A DNA stretch of 5,864 bases from Bacillota bacterium (GCA_012518325.1 JAAYSR010000010.1:1-5864), one strand, 5' to 3'. Shown: positions 1 through 5,814, counted from the stretch's first letter. The notes: a model not told the origin generated them from the sequence alone. Numbers and translations are program-made.

Positions 1-93
1 AGCAAAAAGATGCTCTGAAACATTCCTGCAAAGATCTGACGGAATGCTTCCGAACACCTTTATCCCTTACCCGGCGGCAATGCTGTCAACCAT

Positions 94-1239
94 TTATTCT
101 TCACTGTTCATCCACTTAGAAAGTGCAGAATACGCTTCCTTGATATCTGCAACTGTCCCGGCAAAAACACCCGATTTCACCAAGGCAATCAGCAGCATCA
201 AAACCAGAGGTCCCAAGAGAACGCCCCATCCGCCGAAAACCTGCAGTCCGACATAGGTGCTGAACAGAACCAAGAGCGGCGGCAAACCGGTTTGGTCGCC
301 CATGACTTTCGGTTCCACGACCTTTCTGACCAGGAAAAAACCGACTCCCAGTATTACTAAAAACAGTCCCTTATTTAAATCCCCGAGGAATAATTCAATC
401 CCTCCCCAGGGCAGAAGGATGGCGATTGTGCCGATTACCGGCAGCAAGTCGATTAAGCCTAGAAATAAAGCGATGGTCAGGGCATAGGGCTGTCCATAAA
501 TCGTCAGGGCTGTCAACATAAACAGAAAGGCAAACGAAGCTAAGATCAGCTGCGCTTTCAGGTAGCCGCCGGCGGCCATAATCACAGAACTCTTCAAGGT
601 GCTCAGAGTCTCCTTGATGCGCCGGTTGGCAATCTTCTGCAATGTATCAGCGATGCGGTTAAAGTCAAGGCTGATAAAAAACAGCGCCAGGGCAAATGTC
701 AGGACATTAATCAGGAAAGTGCCCGTGCTTGTGATTCCGGAAGCGGTTGTGGATACTGTAAAGGATACAACGTTCTTGCTCAGGTTCTGAACAAAAACAA
801 GTACACTGTCCTTCATATCAGCCAAGATGGACTCCAGCTGCGGCGACAAGCCCTGCACATGCACTGCCAGCTCTTCCACGAGCTGATCATAAGTTGCTGT
901 GATGTGGGACCAGTTCTGCTGGATGCTGGAGGCTACCGAAATCACTTCTTTCACTATCGTATAAGAAACCCAATACACGGCTAAAGAAACCGCGAACAGC
1001 ACCATAATGTTCAGGACAGAAGTGGTCAGCTTACTGGGCAGCTTAATCCTCTTGTTGATACGGCCTAGGAGCTCATTCAGCTTGTTGGCAATGCCTACAA
1101 CAACAGAGGCTACGATCAGCGCCAGAATAAACGGCCAGAGCATCTTGGCCACCCTGGGCACTACCACTATAAAGATGAAACCGAATATTGCGTATAAGAT
1201 GAAGCGAACCAGCAGCCGCTTGTACAGTTTGCTGTTCAC
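94..1239 (-). CDS. ytvI: YtvI-type sporulation integral membrane protein (AI-2E transporter family)
   Basis: Polytopic inner-membrane protein of about 381 residues, close to the usual length of the YtvI branch of the AI-2E transporter superfamily. Numbering from the upstream GTG at 1245, strongly hydrophobic segments lie near residues 11-30, 35-53, 74-98, 176-193, 232-250, 256-280, 293-306 and 323-357. The polar stretch 100-160 is the large extracytoplasmic loop typical of the family. Family hallmarks are visible: DLLPVIGT at 266-273 and the VEPKVMG...GLPPLLVLFSTY block at 310-331, followed by an FGGWGVLLGP segment. YtvI proteins are tied to sporulation in Firmicutes; other superfamily members export small molecules or exchange ions, so the substrate is unknown. 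Two GTG codons can start it, at 1245 and 1239. The AAAGGGGGG tract abuts the first, so 1239 has the better ribosome-binding spacing and is preferred. A 62-bp gap to the upstream gene holds its own candidate promoter. Confidence 0.88.
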   Translation of the reverse strand: MNSKLYKRLLVRFILYAIFGFIFIVVVPRVAKMLWPFILALIVASVVVGIANKLNELLGRINKRIKLPSKLTTSVLNIMVLFAVSLAVYWVSYTIVKEVISVASSIQQNWSHITATYDQLVEELAVHVQGLSPQLESILADMKDSVLVFVQNLSKNVVSFTVSTTASGITSTGTFLINVLTFALALFFISLDFNRIADTLQKIANRRIKETLSTLKSSVIMAAGGYLKAQLILASFAFLFMLTALTIYGQPYALTIALFLGLIDLLPVIGTIAILLPWGGIELFLGDLNKGLFLVILGVGFFLVRKVVEPKVMGDQTGLPPLLVLFSTYVGLQVFGGWGVLLGPLVLMLLIALVKSGVFAGTVADIKEAYSALSKWMNSEE

Positions 1240-1270
1240 AAGCACCCCCCCTTTCTGCAGATCCTATCCA

Positions 1271-1298
1271 ATAATTCCAGGCCAAAATCCAGTGTCAA
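1271..1298 (-). promoter_or_regulatory. Candidate housekeeping-type promoter for ytvI
   Basis: On the minus strand a perfect TTGACA (1298-1293) is followed after 16 bp by AATTAT (1276-1271, four of six matches to TATAAT). This lies about 32 bp before the preferred GTG start. It sits in the short gap after the NimA-like gene, so ytvI can be transcribed separately. A sporulation sigma factor would use a different motif; none was recognised. Confidence 0.45.
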
Positions 1299-1301
1299 GC
1301 A

Positions 1302-1859
1302 TCAAGTTCTGCCCCATTTCATCTCTTCGCCGAACTGGTCATACCTCTTCCGTTTAGCCCTAACCTCTTTGATTTCAATTCGATAGACTTCGGTCTTGCT
1401 CAAGCCTGATTGGGCAGCTATGTGGAAGTATTTCATTTTATCAGACGCATACTTTTCGCAGATCAGCCTCAGAGCTTTAATTTTCTCCGACTCGTCATCA
1501 ACCCTTTTCACCACGCCTGTGACAACTGCCGACTCATACTCAGTTGTAAACACTTTGCTGATCAGGGCGGCTGCTTGCTCAGACCGGGCAAGCATCTCCA
1601 ACTCTTCCTCCGTATAAAGCTCAGGGACGTTAACGTCACCCACAAAAGCCACGGAAACCTCAGGATTTTCCTGCAGTATCTCCACTTTGCGGCCGCTTTG
1701 TGCAGAGTGGAAGTACATGCAGTGCCCGTCCCTGGCTATGGAGAGGGGCAGACCGAAAGGTTTCCCGTCTCTGTCAACCATGGACAAAACTCCGTAACGC
1801 GACTTGTCGATAATGCCTAAGCCAAACGCCTCGCTCATTTCCCGGTCTCTTCGCCGCAT
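1302..1859 (-). CDS. NimA-like pyridoxamine 5'-phosphate oxidase-fold flavoprotein
   Basis: A 185-residue soluble cytoplasmic protein of the split-barrel, FMN-binding PNPOx-like family (Pyridox_ox_2/NimA group). Visible family features are the N-terminal MRRRDREM segment, the GVLSMVDRDGKPFGLPLS strand pair at 23-40, the MYFHSAQSGRKVEIL block at 48-62 that contributes to the flavin site, and FTTEYESAVVTGVVKRVDD at 104-122 followed by an EK.KAL...CEKYA helix. Members bind FMN or F420, sometimes haem, and act as reductases; some confer 5-nitroimidazole resistance. The substrate cannot be read from sequence. The start was chosen at 1859 because AGAGGTG lies at the right distance before it; an in-frame ATG at 1874 has no ribosome-binding site and adds only five residues. 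The gene stands alone after the hairpin that closes the selenium operon, and no convincing promoter was seen in front of it. Confidence 0.85.
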   Translation of the reverse strand: MRRRDREMSEAFGLGIIDKSRYGVLSMVDRDGKPFGLPLSIARDGHCMYFHSAQSGRKVEILQENPEVSVAFVGDVNVPELYTEEELEMLARSEQAAALISKVFTTEYESAVVTGVVKRVDDESEKIKALRLICEKYASDKMKYFHIAAQSGLSKTEVYRIEIKEVRAKRKRYDQFGEEMKWGRT

Positions 1860-1863
1860 GATG

Positions 1864-1870
1864 CACCTCT
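1864..1870 (-). promoter_or_regulatory. Ribosome-binding site that decides the start of the NimA-like gene
   Basis: AGAGGTG on the minus strand, about six bases from its AGAGG core to the ATG at 1859. The alternative upstream ATG at 1874 overlaps this site and is preceded by pyrimidine-rich, non-SD sequence, so the shorter protein is favoured. Confidence 0.6.
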
Positions 1871-1930
1871 TCATCTAAACTGTCGATATCTTATTCGGAA
1901 AAATTCTAGCTAATCCTGCTGAAGAGATGG

Positions 1931-1959
1931 AAACCCCTGCAACCGCAAGGTCGCAGGGG
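1931..1959 (-). terminator. Intrinsic-type hairpin closing the yedE operon
   Basis: Seven GC-rich pairs (1934-1940 with 1953-1959), one A/C mismatch, then three more pairs closing on a four-base loop (GCAA on the plus strand, TTGC on the minus strand). The structure begins five bases after the stop codon of the DUF3343 gene. On the minus strand it is followed by TTT and a pyrimidine-rich but interrupted stretch (TTTCCATCTCTTC). Position and stem strength argue for a terminator; the broken T-tract suggests it may leak or serve as a 3' stabiliser. Confidence 0.6.
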
Positions 1960-1964
1960 CATTC

Positions 1965-2207
1965 CTACTTTGCCTCAGAGCTGTAAATCAGCTTTTCTCC
2001 GCCTTCCTCCGCCAGGAAGAGCTTGTCAATATCGTCACTGATCAATGTTTTTATATCGGCGGAAGTTGTGAATCTTGCGCCGATCCCGCAGTCAGAACTA
2101 AGCCGGCGCGGCACCGGCAAGAGCTCTACCTCAATGCCTATTTTTTTCAGATATCTCTTGTACTTCACAGCTCCCGAATGAGTGAAAAATGTTGCTATAA
2201 ACTCCAT
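1965..2207 (-). CDS. DUF3343 protein, putative Se/S carrier
   Basis: A small cytoplasmic protein of 80 residues that matches the DUF3343 family (putative Se/S carrier-like proteins). The family core is clear: an N-terminal FIATFFTHSGAVKYKRYLKK strand-helix at about 3-22, then PVPRRLSSDCGIGARF at 31-46, with the invariant-looking Cys40 as the candidate persulfide or selenopersulfide carrier. It starts 2 bp after the stop of the TusA-like gene, so the two are almost certainly translated from one message, with a weak SD (AAGTAGAG) inside the end of its neighbour. Known DUF3343 genes cluster with YedE, YedF and class-V aminotransferases, as here. A carrier role between the desulfurase and an acceptor is inferred from the single conserved cysteine and the context, not demonstrated. 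The operon hairpin follows immediately. Confidence 0.82.
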   Translation of the reverse strand: MEFIATFFTHSGAVKYKRYLKKIGIEVELLPVPRRLSSDCGIGARFTTSADIKTLISDDIDKLFLAEEGGEKLIYSSEAK

Positions 2208-2209
2208 CT

Positions 2210-2422
2210 CTACTTGGTAATGGTCAGCACGAAGTCTTCTCCCTGTTCGGAGAGGGCAACTTTGTAGTTTCTGCTCTCAGCAAAGCGTCTTACATTATCT
2301 CTAGAAGTCGCGTTGTCCAACAGCACCTGTACGCCTTGGGGATACTGCTCCAGGGCCTTTCTTGTCAAGACAACCGGTTCAGGGCATGCGCGCCCCCGTG
2401 CATCAACAGTATTAAGCGCCAA
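2210..2422 (-). CDS. TusA/SirA-like sulfurtransferase (single-domain YedF-type)
   Basis: A 70-residue protein that is essentially one TusA domain. The N-terminal VDARGRACPEPVV motif at 6-18 holds the CPxP signature, with Cys13 as the persulfide-accepting residue. The rest has the expected helix (LTRKALEQY, 19-27) and strand pattern ending in DFVLTITK. TusA-family proteins relay sulfane sulfur between proteins. In selenium clusters the related YedF has the same N-terminal domain plus a C-terminal DsrE-like domain of about 120 residues; that part is absent here and the DUF3343 gene follows directly. The start is a TTG at 2422, which overlaps the end of yedE by 11 bp. AAGGGAGA lies about eight bases before it inside yedE, and an in-frame stop just upstream rules out a longer protein. 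Overlap points to translational coupling with yedE. Confidence 0.85.
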   Translation of the reverse strand: MALNTVDARGRACPEPVVLTRKALEQYPQGVQVLLDNATSRDNVRRFAESRNYKVALSEQGEDFVLTITK

Positions 2423-3497
2423 CCTTCACATCTCCCTTCATGGTAACATCCGCGCTGCGATCCATATTCAAAAACCCAATTGCTGCCACCACGATGAGGC
2501 CAATAATCACAGCGGTTTTTCCATTGGCAGTTGCCCCCGCGGCGGAGGACGCCAGGCCAAAGTTATGGGCAAAGGCGGCACCCACCAGCAGGCCGAGGAA
2601 AGTTATGACTGAGTCAATATTGCCTTCGGCGCTAAGGATCACCTGTCTCAACGGACAGCCGCCCAAAAGCACAGAGCCCAGTCCAGCCAGGGCCATTCCC
2701 AGGAAATTCCACAGTCCGTCGTTGTGGGCCACCGGCTGGCCGTCAAAGCCTAAATTAAAGTTTCCTGTGATGATGTTGCCAAGCAGCGCTATTACAAAGA
2801 TTGCCGCAAATCCGCTGATCAGGTGGGCGTCCTTAAACATGATCAGGTCGCGAATACCGCCCACTGTGCACATTCTGGTTCTCTGCCCTGCGAAGCCTAC
2901 GAGGAGTCCTGCAATCAGAGCCAAGGCGACCGGTGCCCGCATCGAACCCGGCCCCGACTCACTGAAGAATATAAAGGACGGTGCGACAACGAGCAGAATG
3001 AAGAAGGCGATCTTCATAGCCGGGAACAGAAAACCCTCAGCCTTGTTCAAAGAGTAAGTCCTCTTCAATGTGAAACCTTTGTTCAAGAAGACGATGCCGA
3101 GGAGAATTCCAGCGGTGAAACCCACTAAACCTAAGATGGCTGTTAAATCTCCACCGGCCAAACGCAGCACCATGCGCAAGGGACACCCTAAGAAGACTAA
3201 AGCTCCGATCATGACAAAGAAGCCAAGAATGAAACGGGTAAACGGAGAGGAGCCGCCCCGGACTCTAAAGTCCCCGCTCCCCATGGCCATCAGCCAGGCT
3301 CCTAAGCCCATGCCGATAATCTCCGGCCTTATGTACTGTACCACTCCGGCCCTGTGCAGACCCAGACCCCCTGCAATATCCCGAATGAAACAGGCGATGC
3401 AGAATCCCATATTCGCCGGGTTGCCGAAGTGCACCAGGAGAACCGCCAGCAGTCCCACCAGTCCGCCGGCTAGAATAACATGTTTCTTGCTGCTCAA
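2412..3497 (-). CDS. yedE: YedE-family putative selenium/sulfur transporter
   Basis: Integral membrane protein of 361 residues, matching the YedE selenium-metabolism family (YeeE/YedE, Sulf_transp fold). Hydrophobic segments run throughout, roughly at 7-24, 59-72, 88-106, 120-138, 162-178, 188-204, 227-245, 264-281, 296-312 and 328-344. The protein is an internal duplication. CIACFIRD (33-40) mirrors RMCTVGGIRD (208-217). LGCPLRMVLRLAGGDLTAI (103-121) mirrors GGCPLRQVILSAEGNIDSVI (279-298). Cys33, Cys36, Cys105, Cys210 and Cys281 line up with the cysteines proposed to pass thiosulfate in YeeE relatives. Transport of a reduced selenium or sulfur species is therefore likely, but the substrate is inferred from context. 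The start is TTG at 3497, preceded at six bases by GGGGGAGG; an in-frame TTG at 3515 lies upstream of that SD and is unlikely. First gene of the operon with the TusA-like and DUF3343 genes. Confidence 0.88.
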   Translation of the reverse strand: MSSKKHVILAGGLVGLLAVLLVHFGNPANMGFCIACFIRDIAGGLGLHRAGVVQYIRPEIIGMGLGAWLMAMGSGDFRVRGGSSPFTRFILGFFVMIGALVFLGCPLRMVLRLAGGDLTAILGLVGFTAGILLGIVFLNKGFTLKRTYSLNKAEGFLFPAMKIAFFILLVVAPSFIFFSESGPGSMRAPVALALIAGLLVGFAGQRTRMCTVGGIRDLIMFKDAHLISGFAAIFVIALLGNIITGNFNLGFDGQPVAHNDGLWNFLGMALAGLGSVLLGGCPLRQVILSAEGNIDSVITFLGLLVGAAFAHNFGLASSAAGATANGKTAVIIGLIVVAAIGFLNMDRSADVTMKGDVKVGA

Positions 3498-3503
3498 ATA
3501 AAT

Positions 3504-3511
3504 CCTCCCCC
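3504..3511 (-). promoter_or_regulatory. Strong ribosome-binding site fixing the yedE TTG start
   Basis: GGGGGAGG on the minus strand with a six-base spacer to TTG at 3497. The open frame extends six codons further to another TTG at 3515, but that codon lies in front of this SD and has none of its own. Confidence 0.65.
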
Positions 3512-3551
3512 TCAATTCTAGTTTGCCATATTTTTAGCAATCCTTGAATTT

Positions 3552-3582
3552 ATTATAGCCAAGAGGCTGTTTCCTTGTACAA
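3552..3582 (-). promoter_or_regulatory. yedE: Candidate promoter of the yedE operon
   Basis: A perfect TATAAT (3557-3552, minus strand) lies about 55 bp before the yedE start. TTGTAC (3582-3577) can serve as -35, but the spacer is 19 bp. A good -10 with a poor or badly spaced -35 is common in activator-dependent promoters. The predicted start of transcription is near 3545, which leaves a leader of about 48 bases in which no riboswitch fold was recognised. The paired LysR-type dyads lie directly upstream. Confidence 0.5.
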
Positions 3583-3596
3583 TAGGTATTTTCTAT
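3582..3596. promoter_or_regulatory. Putative LysR-type box 1 (promoter-proximal for yedE)
   Basis: ATAGGTATTTTCTAT is an ATAG-N7-CTAT dyad that fits the LysR T-N11-A rule (T3583, A3595). It is centred about 44 bp upstream of the predicted yedE transcription start and abuts the weak -35. This is where LysR proteins usually place their activation subsite. It is less symmetric than box 2. Binding by the LysR protein encoded at 4812-5717 is inferred. Confidence 0.5.
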
Positions 3597-3611
3597 ATTT
3601 GAGGGAAATAT

Positions 3612-3626
3612 ATAGGGAAAACCTAT
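3612..3626. promoter_or_regulatory. Putative LysR-type box 2 (high-symmetry recognition site)
   Basis: ATAGGGAAAACCTAT is a perfect five-base dyad, ATAGG-N5-CCTAT, again with T-N11-A (T3613, A3625). It begins exactly 30 bp after box 1, about three helical turns, so both dyads face the same side of the DNA. Its centre is about 74 bp upstream of the predicted yedE start. A symmetric distal recognition site plus a degenerate proximal site is the classical LysR layout. It also lies about 48 bp before the desulfurase start codon and could control both directions. Confidence 0.55.
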
Positions 3627-3673
3627 CACTGGCATGTCGGCACTGGTGTAAAATGGATTGGGAGGCGGGTATA

Positions 3674-4840
3674 ATGCAGAGGATTTATCTGGACAATGCA
3701 GCGACATCTTACCCAAAGGCACCGGGAGTGGGCGAGGCAGTGAGACACTTCATTGACTCTGTCGGTGACAACATGAACCGGAGCGGTTATGATTCGTTGG
3801 AAGCTGATGAGATGGTTTTTGAAACCAGGGAAATGCTGGCCAAGCTTTTTAACTTCCCCGCGCCGGAAGCGGTGGTATTTACGCTGAACATTACATATGG
3901 CCTCAATTTCCTGTTAAAGGGCATCCTAAAGCCCGGCGATCACGCAATAGTATCGTCTATGGAACACAATGCCGTTATGCGGCCCCTGATTCAGCTGGAG
4001 AAGACCGGAGTAGATTTCTCCCGGGTGAACTGTGATGAAACGGGACATCTCGATATAAACCATTTCCGCAGCTGCATCAGGCCTAACACAAAGATAACTG
4101 TACTGACGCATGCCTCGAATGTCTCCGGCACCATTCTGCCAGTCGGGCAAATCGGCGAAATCTGTGCAGAAGAGGACATCCTCTTTGTGGTGGATACCGC
4201 CCAAACGGCAGGTGTTCTAGATATAGACTTCCAGAAAATTGGAGCGGATGCCCTGGCCTTTACAGGACACAAGGGGCTCTTGGCTCCCCAGGGAATCGGC
4301 GGCTTTCTGCTCAGCCAGAAAGTGGCAGGGGAGATGGAAACGTTGGTCAGCGGCGGGACGGGCAGCCTGTCGGAATACGAGGAAGTTCCCCCTTATTTGC
4401 CCGACAAATTCGAAGCGGGTACGCCTAACCTGCCAGGTATCTACGGTTTGCACAGGGCGCTGCAGTATTTGTCAGAAGTAGGGCTGGATTTCATCAGAGA
4501 GAAGGAGTTAAAACTAGCAGGATACCTGTTGGAGGAATTAGGGGAGATTGAAGGAGTAACCATCGCCGGACCCAAAGGAACTGAGGGACGGATGGCAGTA
4601 GTTTCTGCCGACTTCGTGGGCTATGACAACGCCCAGGTGGCCTACTGGCTGGACAAGCGGTTTGGGATTCGAACCCGCTGCGGACTGCACTGCGCCCCGT
4701 CTGCCCATAAAACCCTGGGCACTTTCCCCCAGGGCACCGTGAGATTTTCGCCAGGCCACTTCAACTCAGAGGCGGACATAGAAAAGGCAGTCACTGCAGT
4801 TCGCAAGGTGCTTAAGGAGCTTGAAAGTACTCGTATGTAA
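3674..4840 (+). CDS. Class-V aminotransferase: cysteine desulfurase / selenocysteine lyase-like
   Basis: PLP-dependent cytoplasmic enzyme of 388 residues, of the cysteine desulfurase-related family often annotated am_tr_V_EGA (SufS/CsdA-like fold). It should release S or Se from cysteine or selenocysteine as an enzyme-bound persulfide and alanine. Visible hallmarks are the N-terminal YLDNAATSYPK (5-15), SSMEHNAV with His98 stacking on PLP, VVDTAQTAG with Asp174 and Gln177, and FTGHKG with the Schiff-base Lys200. FEAGTPN comes next, and then RTRCGLHCAPSAH with the catalytic Cys340. Cys336 gives an extra cysteine four residues before it. The start is ATG at 3674, with GGGAGG (3660-3665) in front; the frame is open further upstream to 3575, but that part runs through the LysR-type boxes and lacks family sequence. 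The promoter is unclear: a TAAAAT at 3649-3654 has no good -35. Divergent from yedE and convergent with the LysR gene, which argues for a role in Se/S mobilisation. Confidence 0.88.
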   Translation: MQRIYLDNAATSYPKAPGVGEAVRHFIDSVGDNMNRSGYDSLEADEMVFETREMLAKLFNFPAPEAVVFTLNITYGLNFLLKGILKPGDHAIVSSMEHNAVMRPLIQLEKTGVDFSRVNCDETGHLDINHFRSCIRPNTKITVLTHASNVSGTILPVGQIGEICAEEDILFVVDTAQTAGVLDIDFQKIGADALAFTGHKGLLAPQGIGGFLLSQKVAGEMETLVSGGTGSLSEYEEVPPYLPDKFEAGTPNLPGIYGLHRALQYLSEVGLDFIREKELKLAGYLLEELGEIEGVTIAGPKGTEGRMAVVSADFVGYDNAQVAYWLDKRFGIRTRCGLHCAPSAHKTLGTFPQGTVRFSPGHFNSEADIEKAVTAVRKVLKELESTRM

Positions 4841-5717
4841 ACTCTTTGAATGCGGTGGCTATGGGATTCAACACTCTCCTGCGATGGTTGATAAAGTAAA
4901 AATTCTGCTCTAGATCCAGTTCCGAGAGATAAAAACCTTGCAGCAGACCCAGACGGATCTCGTCTTCAACGGAGCGCTCGGAAACTACTGCAATGCCAAG
5001 ACCGGCCATAACACATTGCTTGATTGTATCGGGGTTTTCAACCGTGGCCACGACCGTGAGTTCGCCTGCATCTATCCCCCGGCTCGCCAGTCCTTGGAGA
5101 AAGAGGGTTCGGCTGCCAGAGCCCTCCTCCCTAAGGATGAACGGCTCATTCTTGATCTGATCCCAGCTGATTGAGTTCCCCTCAATATCTTGATATTTCC
5201 CCCGGCAAGGGGCGATCACCATGAGTTTTGCCTGGCAGAGGACGGTCACCTCAAGATCGGACATTGAGGGGTCATTTCCCACAAAGCCAAAGTCCATCGT
5301 TCCGGAAATGATGGCATCCACTACTCCCCCGCTGTCAAACTGCTTGATAGTGAAGGTTATCTGGGGAAACTTCTGTCGAAAGGCAGCCAGAAGGTTCGGC
5401 AACAGCGATCTCTGGGGCACTGTACTTGAGGCGATAGCCAGGTTTCCCTCTAGTCTGCCTTCATATTCCGCCAGGGACAGGAGGGCATGTTCCCGGGTAC
5501 TCAGAATGTTCAGGGCATGGGTGTACAGGATCTGCCCCGCTTCGGTCAGGGAGACAGTCTTGCCGTTGCGGTTCAGCAGCACTGTTCCCAGCCTGTTTTC
5601 CAGTGACTGGATATGGCCTGTAATGGTGGGCTGGGTCAGATACAGCTCCTCCGCCGCCTTGGTAAAGCTCCCATGTTTGACTATTGATACAAATGACTCA
5701 AGTTTCCTGAAATCCAC
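4812..5717 (-). CDS. LysR-family transcriptional regulator, selenium-metabolism-associated type
   Basis: A 301-residue LysR-type regulator, full length for the family. The N-terminal winged helix-turn-helix covers about residues 1-60 (MDFRKLESFV, GSFTKAAEELYLTQPTITGHIQSLE, LLNRNGKTVSLTEAG). A linker helix covers about 61-85. The periplasmic-binding-like effector domain (about 90-298) has the usual landmarks: LAIASSTVPQRSLLPNLL (93-110), FGFVGNDP (143-150), FILREEGSGSRTLF (193-206) and VMAGLGIAVVSE (236-247). It resembles CysB/CysL-like regulators and the LysR type repeatedly found beside selenium genes. Effector and targets are inferred. The start is GTG at 5717 with GAGGAAG six bases in front. 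Its 3' end overlaps the desulfurase gene by 29 bp in antisense. Likely targets are the paired dyads at 3582-3626, and possibly the divergent gene starting at 5848. Confidence 0.88.
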   Translation of the reverse strand: MDFRKLESFVSIVKHGSFTKAAEELYLTQPTITGHIQSLENRLGTVLLNRNGKTVSLTEAGQILYTHALNILSTREHALLSLAEYEGRLEGNLAIASSTVPQRSLLPNLLAAFRQKFPQITFTIKQFDSGGVVDAIISGTMDFGFVGNDPSMSDLEVTVLCQAKLMVIAPCRGKYQDIEGNSISWDQIKNEPFILREEGSGSRTLFLQGLASRGIDAGELTVVATVENPDTIKQCVMAGLGIAVVSERSVEDEIRLGLLQGFYLSELDLEQNFYFINHRRRVLNPIATAFKEFTYEYFQAP

Positions 5718-5754
5718 AGATATCTTCCTCGCTCTTCAATAAATCCAGCAGCAG

Positions 5755-5760
5755 ATTATG
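5755..5760 (-). promoter_or_regulatory. Weak candidate -10 for the LysR gene
   Basis: CATAAT on the minus strand (five of six matches) about 38 bp before the GTG start. No recognisable -35 stands 16-18 bp upstream. No ATAG-N7-CTAT dyad like those at 3582-3626 was found in this 130-bp divergent region, so the sequence gives no sign of direct autoregulation through that motif. Confidence 0.28.
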
Positions 5761-5814
5761 TCCCGCCCCTCTGCCTTCCCTTAGCATTCGTTACTAAAAG
5801 ATAAAACCCTTTTG

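Noticed and set aside
1..23. Minus-strand ATG at 23 opening a seven-codon frame to the left edge
   Set aside because: The only purine-rich stretch directly touches the ATG, so spacing is wrong, and too few codons are visible to judge.
40..52. Small hairpin CGGAA-TGC-TTCCG downstream of ytvI, considered as a terminator
   Set aside because: Only five stem pairs and no T-tract on either side; too weak to call.
84..89. TTGACA on the minus strand just after the ytvI stop, considered as a promoter for a gene further left
   Set aside because: No acceptable -10 at 16-18 bp (the sequence there is GGGATA), and no supported gene start follows within the window.
1410..1820. A 136-codon plus-strand frame antisense to the NimA-like gene
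   Set aside because: It is contained within a recognised flavoprotein gene and has low-complexity, non-family sequence.
2440..3057. A 205-codon open frame on the plus strand, antisense to yedE
   Set aside because: The translation is rich in Pro, Lys, Arg and Ala with no domain-like pattern, has no SD, and lies wholly inside the well-supported yedE gene; it is a codon-bias shadow.
3498..3545. yedE leader checked for a riboswitch or attenuator
   Set aside because: It is about 48 bases, AT-rich and without conserved riboswitch elements or a terminator hairpin.
4812..5717. In-frame TGA/selenocysteine insertion in the selenium-related genes
   Set aside because: All recognised genes are full length for their families without needing TGA readthrough, and no SECIS-like hairpin after a TGA was noticed.
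5221..5742. A 173-codon plus-strand frame antisense to the LysR gene
   Set aside because: It has no ribosome-binding site and no recognisable domain, and the opposite strand is a clear full-length LysR regulator.
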